Assembly (NCBI GenBank): GCA_002841395.1
Contig: PGZM01000002.1
Coordinates: forward strand, 256,201-320,200
DNA length: 64,000 nucleotides
Source of the DNA: Firmicutes bacterium HGW-Firmicutes-9
GTDB lineage: Bacteria > Bacillota > Clostridia > Christensenellales > CAG-138
Direction of reading: 5' to 3'
Positions 29,278 through 37,653 of the stretch are shown in pieces; positions within the stretch are counted from its first letter, which is position 1, and every line of letters starts with the position of its first letter. The translations under genes and the position numbers were made by a program. Below the pieces are notes generated by a model. It was not told where the DNA came from. It saw only the letters and a list, made by a program, of their open reading frames with translations, and did not search any database.

Positions 29278-30156
29278 ATGAAGATCATCGACCGTATCCA
29301 GTCGGGACTCACGCTCTCGTTTGAAGTGTTCCCGCCAAAGGCAGATAAACCGCTTGAGCCGTTGCATGACACATTGGAGCAGCTCTATTCGCTGAACCCG
29401 GATTTCATCAGCTGCACCTATGGCGCGATGGGCTCCAACAAAGGGCGTAATCTTGAAGTGGTCAGGAGCATTCAGCAGAGCGGCAAGTGTGAGGCATTGT
29501 CGCATTACACTTGCGTTGGCAACAGTCGTGAGGATGTTCTCTCCGCGCTGTCGGATTACACCGAAGCAGGTGTCGAAAACCTGCTCGCGCTACGCGGGGA
29601 TTTCCCCGCGGGCGTTGCGGAAACAAAGGGCGATTTTGCGCATGCAAACGAGTTAATCGCGTTTATTCGCTCGCAAACGAGCCGTTTTTCTCTCGCGGCT
29701 GCCTGTTATCCGGAGAAGCACCTGCTAGCCGAGTCTATGGATTCGGATATCGATGCACTCCTAAAGAAACAAGACGCTGGCGCGGATTTCTTAATGACGC
29801 AGCTTTGCTACAGCGTCGAGAATTATCTTCGTTTTATCGATCGCGCGAGAAAGCGCGGCGTGACACTCCCGATTGTCGCGGGTGTGCTGCCGCTTCTAAA
29901 AAAAGACGGTCTCGTGCGGATGACGCTCAGTAACGGTTGCTCGATTCCGGCAGAGGTTGCCTCGCTTGTCGGGCGCTATGGAGCAGAAGAAGAGAGCTTC
30001 CGCGCAGCCGGACACGAGTTTACCGTGTCGTTGGTTCAGCGTTTGATACAGGAAGGCGCAAACGGGATTCATCTGTACACGTTAAACAGATTTGAAGATG
30101 TCGCCGACCTGGTACGTGATGCCGGAATCCGCGAAAAGTCAGAGAACAGCAGATAA
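29278..30156 (+). CDS. metF: 5,10-methylenetetrahydrofolate reductase
   Basis: A 292-residue MetF-type TIM barrel: LSFEVFPPKADKPLEPL at the N-terminus, DFISCTYGAMGSN, NLLALRGDFP (folate/FAD site) and AGADFLMTQLCYSVE. It reduces methylene-THF to methyl-THF with FAD, or oxidises it in the reverse direction. In this operon it links the corrinoid methyltransferase to the folate pool. ATG at 29278 has only a weak AGG site within a 24-bp duplicated sequence. Confidence 0.93.
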   Translation: MKIIDRIQSGLTLSFEVFPPKADKPLEPLHDTLEQLYSLNPDFISCTYGAMGSNKGRNLEVVRSIQQSGKCEALSHYTCVGNSREDVLSALSDYTEAGVENLLALRGDFPAGVAETKGDFAHANELIAFIRSQTSRFSLAAACYPEKHLLAESMDSDIDALLKKQDAGADFLMTQLCYSVENYLRFIDRARKRGVTLPIVAGVLPLLKKDGLVRMTLSNGCSIPAEVASLVGRYGAEEESFRAAGHEFTVSLVQRLIQEGANGIHLYTLNRFEDVADLVRDAGIREKSENSR

Positions 30157-30160
30157 TTCT

Positions 30161-30188
30161 TTGCACTTTCAACATCATACGTTATAAT
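30161..30188 (+). promoter_or_regulatory. Promoter of the folT-folC gene
   Basis: TTGCAC (30161-30166), 16-nt spacer, TATAAT (30183-30188), directly upstream of the THF riboswitch. Confidence 0.6.
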
Positions 30189-30225
30189 CATTGCATTCCC
30201 AGTCGAGGGACTTGGAAAATAAAAA

Positions 30226-30325
30226 GGTAGAGTAGATATTGCGCGTTAAGTGGCAGTTGGATGGGAAGTCGCCGCTGCACGAAAAGCGTCATCGCGCTTG
30301 CGGTGCAATATCGCGTCCGCTACTG
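30226..30325 (+). promoter_or_regulatory. Tetrahydrofolate (THF) riboswitch
   Basis: The sequence follows the THF riboswitch consensus closely. It has the P1 strand GGTAGAGTAG, the GCGTTAAGTG joining element, GGATGGGAAGTCGCC, ACGAAAAGC, the GCGCTTGCGGTGCAATA strand and the closing CGTCCGCTAC. P1 pairs GTAG with CTAC, and the ATATTGC/GCAATAT helix is perfect. It lies in the 5' leader of a gene containing a folate transporter domain, the standard context. Recognised by eye. Confidence 0.9.
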
Positions 30326-30398
30326 CACAAAACGGGAACAATCCTCTTTTTTGAGGCGATCCTGCATTGTTGCAGCGCAAGAAAAGGAGGAAACAATT

Positions 30399-32231
30399 AT
30401 GTCAAAAATCACACCCAAACGCCTTTCGCTTCTGGCGATGTTCATCGCCCTGCAAATCGTACTTTCAAAGTTTCTGATGTTACAATTAACGCCGTCGATC
30501 CGGTTGAGCATCGACAGTGTACCCATTTTGCTTGCTGGTATCTGGTTTGGTCCTCTCGCAGGCGGCCTCGTCGGTGCACTGGCCGATTTCCTGGGCACTA
30601 TGCTATTCCCCACCGTCGGCACATATTTCCCGCCGCTCACCATCGCGTTTTTCATGATCGGCTTGTCTGCGGGTCTGCTCGTGCGTTTTATCCGCGTGAA
30701 GCATCCCCTGCTTCGAATTGTTTTGATCGTAATTCCGGCAGAAATCATTGGTTCATATCTATCAAAGAGTCTCGCGCTTTCGTTCCTTGTTGGCGTGCCT
30801 TTCACAACGCTGTTGGCTGCGCGCGCGTTGCCTGTTGCCATCGTGATGACCGTAAATACGCTGATCGTATTTATCCTGAACCGCACTTTGGGCGAAAAAG
30901 CCATGCGCGATTCTTCGTTCGGCGCGTCGTTGGTCGATGGCTCATCGACGTCCGGCGAAAGCATGACGTATGATGAAGCGATGACATATATTCATCAGGT
31001 CACTTGGCGCGGCGCAAAATTCGGAATCGAGCGTACAAGTGAGCTGTTGTCTCGCATCGGCAACCCGCAGAAAAAGCTGAAGTTCGTGCATGTGGCGGGT
31101 ACCAACGGAAAAGGCTCCACCTGTGCGATGATCGCGAAAACGCTCACATTAGCGGGATATAATACGGGACTCTATATCTCTCCGTTCATCAACCATTTCA
31201 GCGAACGGATGCAGATGAACGGCGTGCCGATTTCAAACGAAACACTCGCAGAGATCACTGCGTTTGTCAAGCCGCACGCAGATGCGATGGCGGATCACCC
31301 GACCGAGTTTGAGCTCATCACCGTGATTGCGATCGAATACTATCTGAGAAGCAAGGCAGATATCGTCGTACTCGAAGTCGGACTTGGCGGCGAGCTGGAC
31401 TCCACCAACGCCATCGATACACCGGAACTCGCGATTATCACCAACATCGGGTTCGATCATACCCGCGAACTTGGATCTACAATTACGGAAATCGCGTCTG
31501 CCAAGGCAGGCATCATCAAGTCCGGTGGCGATGTATTGATTTATGATCAAAACCCGGAAGCGGATCAGGTGTTTGCCTCTGCGTGCCTCGCTCGCGGCGC
31601 AACGCTTCACATCACCGATCACAGCCGTGTTTCCAACGTCGTCGCTTCTCTGGATGCGTTGTCGTTCAACTGCACGCCATATGGAACGCTTCGCTGCGGA
31701 CTAACCGGCACTTATCAGGCAAAGAATGCTGCCGTGGCCATCACAGCTATTGAGCTGCTGCAGGCAAAAGGTTGGAACATCTCCGAACAGAATCTCAGAG
31801 ATGGTCTCCTCTCCGTTCGTTGGCCGGCCCGCTTTGAACTACTGCGTCGCAACCCGATCTTCATCGCGGATGGTGGGCATAACCCGCAAGGCATCGCTGC
31901 CGTCGCCGCAAGTCTGCGTGAACATTTCCCTAATCAGAAAATCACATTCCTGATGGGCGTCATGGCGGACAAAGACATCGCGCAAATGCTGGATCAACTA
32001 GCTCCGCTTGCAAATCATTTTGTAACCGTAACACCGGATAATCCGCGCGCGCTGAGCGCAGATGTGCTTGCCGCCATGATCGCAGAGCGCGGTCTGAACG
32101 CGGAATCCAGCAGTAGCGTTGAGGACGGCGTGCATCGCGCGATAGAGATCGCCGGGCCGGACGGCATCGTCTGCGCGCTGGGCTCTCTCTTCCTGCTTGG
32201 CGATGTCCGCAACACACTCGGCGTAAATTAA
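30399..32231 (+). CDS. Folate ECF transporter S-component fused to folylpolyglutamate/dihydrofolate synthase
   Basis: A single 610-residue frame. Residues 1 to about 175 are a hydrophobic FolT-like S-component (LSLLAMFIALQIVLSK, LAGIWFGPLAGGLVGALADF). A short linker follows, and residues about 190-610 are FolC: Mur-ligase motifs KFVHVAGTNGKGSTCAMIA and VLEVGLGGELDSTNA, then a C-terminal domain with ADGGHNPQGIAAVA. Uptake and glutamylation trapping of folate are thus covalently joined. ATG at 30399 has AAGGAGG upstream. There is no stop or frameshift at the junction. The ECF energising module is not in the window. Confidence 0.9.
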   Translation: MSKITPKRLSLLAMFIALQIVLSKFLMLQLTPSIRLSIDSVPILLAGIWFGPLAGGLVGALADFLGTMLFPTVGTYFPPLTIAFFMIGLSAGLLVRFIRVKHPLLRIVLIVIPAEIIGSYLSKSLALSFLVGVPFTTLLAARALPVAIVMTVNTLIVFILNRTLGEKAMRDSSFGASLVDGSSTSGESMTYDEAMTYIHQVTWRGAKFGIERTSELLSRIGNPQKKLKFVHVAGTNGKGSTCAMIAKTLTLAGYNTGLYISPFINHFSERMQMNGVPISNETLAEITAFVKPHADAMADHPTEFELITVIAIEYYLRSKADIVVLEVGLGGELDSTNAIDTPELAIITNIGFDHTRELGSTITEIASAKAGIIKSGGDVLIYDQNPEADQVFASACLARGATLHITDHSRVSNVVASLDALSFNCTPYGTLRCGLTGTYQAKNAAVAITAIELLQAKGWNISEQNLRDGLLSVRWPARFELLRRNPIFIADGGHNPQGIAAVAASLREHFPNQKITFLMGVMADKDIAQMLDQLAPLANHFVTVTPDNPRALSADVLAAMIAERGLNAESSSSVEDGVHRAIEIAGPDGIVCALGSLFLLGDVRNTLGVN

Positions 32232-32248
32232 GAAACTTGGAGGCAACT

Positions 32249-32881
32249 ATGGCTTTTCGTGATCAAACAATCGAAGCATTCATTCAGGAACTCTCGTCAA
32301 AGGCTCCGATTCCGGGCGGTGGCGGCGCGAGTGCGCTCGTCGGTGCGTTGTCCGCATCGCTGACGCATATGGTCGGCGCGCTGACCGTCGGCAAGCCGAA
32401 GTATGCCGCAGTCGAAGCGGAGATGCAGGAGTTGTTGAACGATACGGAAGCGCTCGCCAATCGTTTTCTCGCGTTGATGGACGAGGACGCAGAGGCATTT
32501 GAGCCGCTCGCGCAGGCATATCGCCTGCCCAAGGAAACAGACGAAGAGAAGGCGAACAAAGCCGTCCTGATGGAAGCCGCGCTCAAAAGCGCGGTGCAGC
32601 CGCCGCTCGAGATCATGGAAACCTGCGCAAAATCGCTTCCTATGATTGCGCTCTGCGCAGAAAAAGGCAGCGTGGTTGCCGTCAGCGACGCAGGCGTTGC
32701 CGCCTCGCTTTGCCGCGCCGCGCTGGAAGGCGCAAGCCTGAATGTATTTATCAACACGCAGGGTATGCAGGACAAGGCATACGCCGAATCGCTCAATACT
32801 CGAGCAAAAGAGCTGCTCATCAAGGCAGGTGCCGAGGCTGAAGCGCTGTTCCGCAGCGTATACGCAAAACTCGGCGCGTAA
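32249..32881 (+). CDS. fchA: Formimidoyl-THF cyclodeaminase / methenyl-THF cyclohydrolase-like protein
   Basis: A 210-residue all-helical protein of the FTCD_C family, showing APIPGGGGASALVGALSASLTHMV at residues about 15-38 and the SDAGVAASLCRAALEGA segment. In clostridia FchA acts as methenyl-THF cyclohydrolase or formimidoyl-THF cyclodeaminase. ATG at 32249, with GGAGG just before it, lies 17 nt after the folT-folC fusion and is probably cotranscribed under the THF riboswitch. Confidence 0.9.
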   Translation: MAFRDQTIEAFIQELSSKAPIPGGGGASALVGALSASLTHMVGALTVGKPKYAAVEAEMQELLNDTEALANRFLALMDEDAEAFEPLAQAYRLPKETDEEKANKAVLMEAALKSAVQPPLEIMETCAKSLPMIALCAEKGSVVAVSDAGVAASLCRAALEGASLNVFINTQGMQDKAYAESLNTRAKELLIKAGAEAEALFRSVYAKLGA

Positions 32882-32923
32882 AAATCGTTTTCAAACTCAA
32901 CTGGATCACTGAAGGGACACTGT

Positions 32924-33499
32924 ATGCAGATTTGCGTTCTCAACGGAAGCCCCCGCCTGCACGGCAACACCGCCGAGCTGTTGAAGCCATTTGTCGAAGT
33001 ACTCCAGCAGAGCGACGTAACGCTAAACAACTACACCCTCGTTCAGATGAATGTCGCTTCCTGCAAAGGATGCTATCATTGTCAGGATGTGCAGGGCGAA
33101 TACGGGTGTTACCAGAAAGATGACATGCACACAATCGCGAAAGCCATCATGGAGAGTGACCTGATCGTGCTTGCTACACCGATCTATATCTGGTATTGCA
33201 CGCCGGAACTCAAAGCCGTGCTGGATCGTTTCTATGGGCTAGCGAAGTTTTATCGTTCAGCCAAGGGCAACTTTGTAGAAGGGAAACGCGTTGCGATTCT
33301 CGCGACGCACGGCTACGACGCGGCGTATGCGGCAGATCCGTTTGTGATCGGCATCCAGCGTATGTGCGATCACTATCATATGCGCTATGACGGTATGTAT
33401 TCTGTTCGGGATGTGGATGATCTCGCGTCCTTCCAAACTAAGCAGGCGATCAGCGGCGCGAAAGAATTCGCCCAGTATCTATTGAACAAGAAGGCCTAA
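32924..33499 (+). CDS. NADPH-dependent FMN reductase / flavodoxin-like protein
   Basis: A 191-residue flavodoxin-fold protein of the NADPH-dependent FMN reductase (iron-sulfur flavoprotein-like) family: CVLNGSPRLHGNTAELLKPF phosphate loop at the N-terminus, the cysteine segment CKGCYHCQDVQGEYGC near residue 46, and ATPIYIWYCTPELKAVLDRFY. The Cys motif CxxCxxC resembles the compact cluster site of iron-sulfur flavoproteins, although its spacing should be checked. It follows fchA by 42 nt and precedes a TetR gene. Confidence 0.85.
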   Translation: MQICVLNGSPRLHGNTAELLKPFVEVLQQSDVTLNNYTLVQMNVASCKGCYHCQDVQGEYGCYQKDDMHTIAKAIMESDLIVLATPIYIWYCTPELKAVLDRFYGLAKFYRSAKGNFVEGKRVAILATHGYDAAYAADPFVIGIQRMCDHYHMRYDGMYSVRDVDDLASFQTKQAISGAKEFAQYLLNKKA

Positions 33500-33523
33500 C
33501 AGCATTCCGGAAAGTGTGATTGT

Positions 33524-34090
33524 ATGGCAGCCCCGAAAAACGATAATGTAAAACAACAGCTTCTAGATGCCGCGACCGAATTGTTTCAGGAGCAGCACGA
33601 CGTTTCGCTTGCCGAAATCGCAAAACGGGCAAACGTCAGCAAGGGCACGCTATTCTACCATTATCGCAGCAAAGCGGAAATCTATCTTGACCTCGGTGAG
33701 CGCTACTGGAGCAGACTTTCGGAAGATCTGCTCACATGGGTCGACAACCGCGAAAAAGACACCTCTCTGCCCCGTCTGGTGCGCTATACATTCATCCGCG
33801 GTGCGTTTGATGAGAGCGGCCAGCTAAGGCTCCGGCTCTTTGTGGAGTCTATTGCAGGCGAAGAAGAAAGTTTGATCCGCGAACGGCTCAACGAGCAATA
33901 CGCGCACTTCAAAAACATACTCAAATCACGCATTCTGGAGCGAGCGCCCGGTGCGGATGGCGAACAGCTCGCATGGCTGCTTCTCACACTTGTCGACGGG
34001 CTAATGGTGCAGAGCACCATGCAAAACGAAAGCATGGATGTAAACGCTTTTATCGAATGGATGGCGAAAAACTTTCAAAAACTAACCTAG
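33524..34090 (+). CDS. TetR family transcriptional regulator
   Basis: A 188-residue regulator with an N-terminal TetR HTH (AATELFQEQHDVSLAEIAKRANVSKGTLFYHYRSKAEIY, about residues 14-52) and a helical ligand-binding domain. It lies 24 nt after the flavin reductase and ends at a strong terminator. It may control the reductase or the flavoprotein operon downstream. Ligand unknown. Confidence 0.88.
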   Translation: MAAPKNDNVKQQLLDAATELFQEQHDVSLAEIAKRANVSKGTLFYHYRSKAEIYLDLGERYWSRLSEDLLTWVDNREKDTSLPRLVRYTFIRGAFDESGQLRLRLFVESIAGEEESLIRERLNEQYAHFKNILKSRILERAPGADGEQLAWLLLTLVDGLMVQSTMQNESMDVNAFIEWMAKNFQKLT

Positions 34091-34107
34091 GATATACTTG
34101 TTCTTTC

Positions 34108-34133
34108 AAACGCGCTTTCGGGCGCGTTTTTTT
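34108..34133 (+). terminator. Terminator after the TetR gene
   Basis: AAACGCGC/GCGCGTTT stem followed by a run of T; ends the one-carbon/folate transcription block. Confidence 0.85.
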
Positions 34134-34163
34134 GTTGCAATCACAGGATTTTCACAGGTAATA

Positions 34164-34192
34164 TTGACAAAATGTTACCGGAGTGATACGCT
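34164..34192 (+). promoter_or_regulatory. Putative promoter of the flavoprotein operon
   Basis: TTGACA (34164-34169), 17-nt spacer, TACGCT (34187-34192); the -10 is a modest match. Confidence 0.5.
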
Positions 34193-34201
34193 CGTTCTAG
34201 A

Positions 34202-34223
34202 AAGTCGGTTGTACGACCGACTT
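34202..34223 (+). promoter_or_regulatory. Palindromic hairpin in the flavoprotein operon leader
   Basis: AAGTCGGT-TGTACG-ACCGACTT, an 8-bp perfect inverted repeat at about the expected transcription start, 38 bp before the first ATG and followed by AAAAAA. It could be a dimeric repressor operator or a leader hairpin. Confidence 0.5.
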
Positions 34224-34261
34224 AAAAAAGGCCATCCAATCTTATTTGGAGCGAACAAAAC

Positions 34262-35977
34262 ATGTCGTATATCAAACGAGTCAATCGAAAGCTTACCGCG
34301 CGCTTTGGCGGGCGTGTTTCCGCGCGCGAACAAGACTGCGTGCTCTATCTGGAAGGCGAGCTCGATCAGTGGGACGATGTGGTCGCCGCGGGGCTCGTGT
34401 CGGTCAATCGCAAGCGATACGACGGACTCGTGAACGACATCCGTTTTACAGGAGATCAGATCCCTCCCATGCGACTCCCGAAAATTCAGGACGACGCGCT
34501 TAATGGTGCAACGCCGGATGTGCTCATCATCGGCGGCGGCATCATCGGCAGCGCAATTGCGCGGGAATGCGCGAGATATGACATGCGCATCCTGCTTGTC
34601 GAAAAAGAGCATGATATCGCGATGCAGACCACGAGCCGTAACGACGGCATGGTGCACCCGGGTATCGATTTAATCCCCGGGCAGATCAAGCGCCGCTATA
34701 ACATGCGCGGGAATCGGATGTATGATCAAGTCTGCGCGGAACTGGATGTCCCCTTCCTGCGTTCGGGACAATATGTTTGCTTTCAAGGGAGAATGCTCGC
34801 GATTGCCGCATTCTTTGGACAGTTGTATTACAAACTATTGGGTCCACGCGTGCAATATCTCTCAAAAAAAGAGTTTTTTAAGCGTGAACCGAATATGAGC
34901 CCAGCGATCACCGCCGCGCTCTTCTATCCCGATGCGGGTGTGGTCTCCCCTTATGGCCTCGCGCTTGCATACGCAGAGAATGCGGTAGACAACGGTGTAC
35001 AGGCGTCCTTCGATACTGCGGTTTTGGACATGACAGTTGAGGACGGCAGAATCACATCCGTTCAAACCAACCGCGGCACCATATACCCCAAAGTCGTGAT
35101 CAATGCGGCAGGCGTGTTCTCGGAAGATATTGCGCGCATGGCGCAAGATCGATTTTTTTCCATTCACCCGCGAAAAGGCACCAATACGATACTCGATCAT
35201 AAAGCATCCGTGCGGATGCGTACGATCGTCTCTTCCTACGGTACGTCCGACACGAAGAAACGACATACCAAAGGCGGCGGGCTGGTCAAAACAATCGACC
35301 GCAACATACTGGTTGGGCCGGATGCGGTAGAAACATATCTCAAGGAAGATTTTTCGACGAGCGCGGAGAATATCGCGTTCGTGTTCGACAAGCAGCGCAT
35401 AACCGATCCCGCGCTTCATATGCGTGACGCGATCACCTACTTTTCCGGCATCCGCGCGGCGACGTATGAAGAAGATTTCATAATCCGCAAAGGCAAGTGG
35501 ACGAAAAACATCGTGCACGCGGCGGGCATCCAATCCCCCGGCATCACGGCAGCTCCCGCAATCGCGGTCGATGTTTCGAAGATGGCGGCAGATGTGCTCT
35601 CCCAAACGCGTGAGGTGAAACCGAATCCGGTTTTCAATCCGATTCATAAGAGCATTGTCCGCGCAAATGAGCTTAGTGAGACCGAACGTGACGCGCTGAT
35701 TCGCAAGAATCCCGATTATGGCGAGATCGTCTGCCGTTGCGAGCAGATCAGCCGCGGCGAAGTCATCGATGCGCTGCATCGCAGCATCCTCTGCGACACG
35801 CTGGACGGTGTGCGACGCAGAGTGCGTCCCAGCGGTGGACGATGCCAGGGTGCGTTTTGCGGACCGCTTGTGCTGCAAATCATTGCGCAGGAATGTAAAG
35901 AATCTCTCGAGATGGTCGGTAAAAGCGGCCCCGGCGGCGAAGTCCTCTTTGGTTCCATCAAGGAGGTGCAGCCGTGA
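34262..35977 (+). CDS. GlpA-like FAD-dependent oxidoreductase with BFD-type C-terminus
   Basis: A 571-residue flavoprotein of the glycerol-3-phosphate dehydrogenase (DAO) family. Residues 1-80 are an extra N-terminal domain (LTARFGGRVSAREQ, LYLEGELDQWDDVVAAG). FAD is bound by VLIIGGGIIGSAIARECA near residue 89. The C-terminus has a BFD-like cysteine set, CRCEQI (about residue 491) and GRCQGAFC (about 526), expected to bind [2Fe-2S]. First gene of a four-gene operon with two further flavoproteins. It could oxidise glycerol 3-phosphate, but no glycerol kinase or facilitator lies nearby, so the substrate is open. Confidence 0.85.
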   Translation: MSYIKRVNRKLTARFGGRVSAREQDCVLYLEGELDQWDDVVAAGLVSVNRKRYDGLVNDIRFTGDQIPPMRLPKIQDDALNGATPDVLIIGGGIIGSAIARECARYDMRILLVEKEHDIAMQTTSRNDGMVHPGIDLIPGQIKRRYNMRGNRMYDQVCAELDVPFLRSGQYVCFQGRMLAIAAFFGQLYYKLLGPRVQYLSKKEFFKREPNMSPAITAALFYPDAGVVSPYGLALAYAENAVDNGVQASFDTAVLDMTVEDGRITSVQTNRGTIYPKVVINAAGVFSEDIARMAQDRFFSIHPRKGTNTILDHKASVRMRTIVSSYGTSDTKKRHTKGGGLVKTIDRNILVGPDAVETYLKEDFSTSAENIAFVFDKQRITDPALHMRDAITYFSGIRAATYEEDFIIRKGKWTKNIVHAAGIQSPGITAAPAIAVDVSKMAADVLSQTREVKPNPVFNPIHKSIVRANELSETERDALIRKNPDYGEIVCRCEQISRGEVIDALHRSILCDTLDGVRRRVRPSGGRCQGAFCGPLVLQIIAQECKESLEMVGKSGPGGEVLFGSIKEVQP

Positions 35978-37233
35978 TGATACAGGAACTTTATTTCGAC
36001 GTAACCGTCATCGGCGCCGGTCCTGCAGGACTTGCGGCAGCGCTTGCCTCCGATCACGAAGGCGCAAAAACGCTCTTGATCGAGCGTGAGGCGCGTCTCG
36101 GTGGCATCCTCAAACAATGCATTCACGACGGGTTCGGGCTTGTTCGTTTTGGTGAGAAGCTTTCAGGGCCGGAATATGCCGAGCGATTTATTGAGCAGCT
36201 TCCAGATAGTCACGTCGAGGTCTGGACGCTTTCGTTTGTCAGTGAAATTAAACGTGAAAAAAACGAAAGCCTTCTCACGGTGATTACGCGCGAAGGGATG
36301 AAGCGCATACGGACGCGCTCGTTAATTCTCGCTACCGGTTGCCGCGAGCGCACGTCCCGGCAGATCGGCGTACACGGGCGGCACTGCGCAGGTGTACTCA
36401 CTGCGGGAACGGCGCAATATTACACCAACATACTCGGCAAACTCCCGACCAAGCGCTGTGTCATCCTTGGAAGCGGCGATATTGGTCTCATCATGGCGCG
36501 TAGATTGACGCTGGAAGGTGCAAAAGTTGTTGGCGTCTATGAAGCAAAGCCAACGCCGAGCGGACTTATGAGAAACGTTAGTCAGTGCCTCTGGGATTTT
36601 GACATCCCGCTGCAAGTGAGTAAAACCGTCACCCGCGTGATCGGCGATGCGCGCTTAACCGCGGTCGAGATTGCAAGTGTAGACGCTTGCATGTGCCCCA
36701 TCAAAGGTACGGAAGAGATCATCCCTTGCGACGCGCTGATCCTGTCGGTTGGATTGATTCCGGAAAACGAGCTTGCGGAATCAATCGGAGTTCCGATCGA
36801 TTTCAAGACGAAAGGCGCGGTTGTCGACGAGCGAAACGAGACGCTTCTTCGCGGCGTGTTCGCCTGCGGCAACGCGCTGCACGTCAACGATTTGGTCGAC
36901 TATGTATCAGAAAGCGGCGAAGTCGCAGGCAAAGCGGCAGCGTCTCCAACAAATCGTTCCCGCGGACTTGTGCCTGTCGAGTGCGATCAATCGTTGCTAT
37001 ATGTCGTACCGCAGCGGCTCTGCCGAAATTCAGAAGAGATGGAACGCGTCTTCTTTTTCCGTTCTGCTCGGGACATGGACAACGCAACATTGACTGTTGC
37101 AAAAGGCGAGCAAGTTCTCTTTACGAAAAAATTTGCGCATCTGCGCCCGCCGGAGATGGAGCGTATTCCGATCACGCTTTCAAAAAAAGAACTGGACGGC
37201 AACCTGCCGCTGCGTTTTCATCTGGAGGAGTAA
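35974..37233 (+). CDS. GlpB-like NAD(P)/FAD-dependent oxidoreductase
   Basis: A 419-residue pyridine nucleotide-disulfide-type flavoprotein. FAD-binding GAGPAGLAAALASDHEGA is near residue 13, ATGCRERTSRQIGVHG near 114, a second dinucleotide site ILGSGDIGLIMARRL near 164, and GVFACGNALHVNDLVDYV (the FAD-proximal aspartate segment) near 291. Such proteins are partners of GlpA-like subunits, here overlapping its 3' end by 4 nt. The start may be GTG at 35974 (better spacing from AAGGAGG) or ATG at 35977. Confidence 0.87.
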   Translation: MMIQELYFDVTVIGAGPAGLAAALASDHEGAKTLLIEREARLGGILKQCIHDGFGLVRFGEKLSGPEYAERFIEQLPDSHVEVWTLSFVSEIKREKNESLLTVITREGMKRIRTRSLILATGCRERTSRQIGVHGRHCAGVLTAGTAQYYTNILGKLPTKRCVILGSGDIGLIMARRLTLEGAKVVGVYEAKPTPSGLMRNVSQCLWDFDIPLQVSKTVTRVIGDARLTAVEIASVDACMCPIKGTEEIIPCDALILSVGLIPENELAESIGVPIDFKTKGAVVDERNETLLRGVFACGNALHVNDLVDYVSESGEVAGKAAASPTNRSRGLVPVECDQSLLYVVPQRLCRNSEEMERVFFFRSARDMDNATLTVAKGEQVLFTKKFAHLRPPEMERIPITLSKKELDGNLPLRFHLEE

Positions 37234-37237
37234 CATC

Positions 37238-37627
37238 ATGACTGAACAAAAGAATCAAACGAGTGCGCGCGAAATCGTCTGCATCGTTTGTCCGAACGGC
37301 TGCCGCATACAATGCAAAGAAACGGACGGACAGATCGTTTGCAACGGACAAAAGTGCATGCGTGGAAAAGAATATGCCATAGCGGAACTGACGCACCCCA
37401 TGCGCTCGCTGACAACCAGCGTAAGGACCGTCTTCCCCGACTCCCCCGTCGTCAGCGTTCGCACAAGCGGCGAGATAGAGAAAAGCAAGTTAATCGATGT
37501 GACAAAAGCGCTTGGACAAATCATCGTCGATCAGCGGATCAAGATTGGCGACATCATCGCGGAAAACATCTGTGACACGGGTATCAACGTCATCTGCACG
37601 AGCGACAGGCTCGTTCACCCATATTAA
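37238..37627 (+). CDS. DUF1667 cysteine-rich protein
   Basis: A 129-residue DUF1667 protein with the N-terminal cysteine motif CIVCPNGCRIQC, then CNGQKC and a conserved ELTHPMRSLTTSV segment. DUF1667 proteins are commonly found next to GlpA/GlpB-like flavoproteins and may carry an iron-sulfur cluster to pass electrons. ATG at 37238 lies 4 nt after the GlpB-like gene, with GGAG upstream. Confidence 0.88.
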   Translation: MTEQKNQTSAREIVCIVCPNGCRIQCKETDGQIVCNGQKCMRGKEYAIAELTHPMRSLTTSVRTVFPDSPVVSVRTSGEIEKSKLIDVTKALGQIIVDQRIKIGDIIAENICDTGINVICTSDRLVHPY

Positions 37628-37653
37628 CCGCACATTGGAAGGAGCGAAACATT

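Noticed and set aside
30261-30398. 46-residue N-terminal extension of the FolT-FolC protein
   Set aside because: It translates the THF riboswitch; the ATG at 30399 has a proper AGGAGG site.
34202-34223. Terminator for the upstream TetR gene
   Set aside because: A stronger terminator already lies at 34108-34133, and this palindrome follows a separate promoter.
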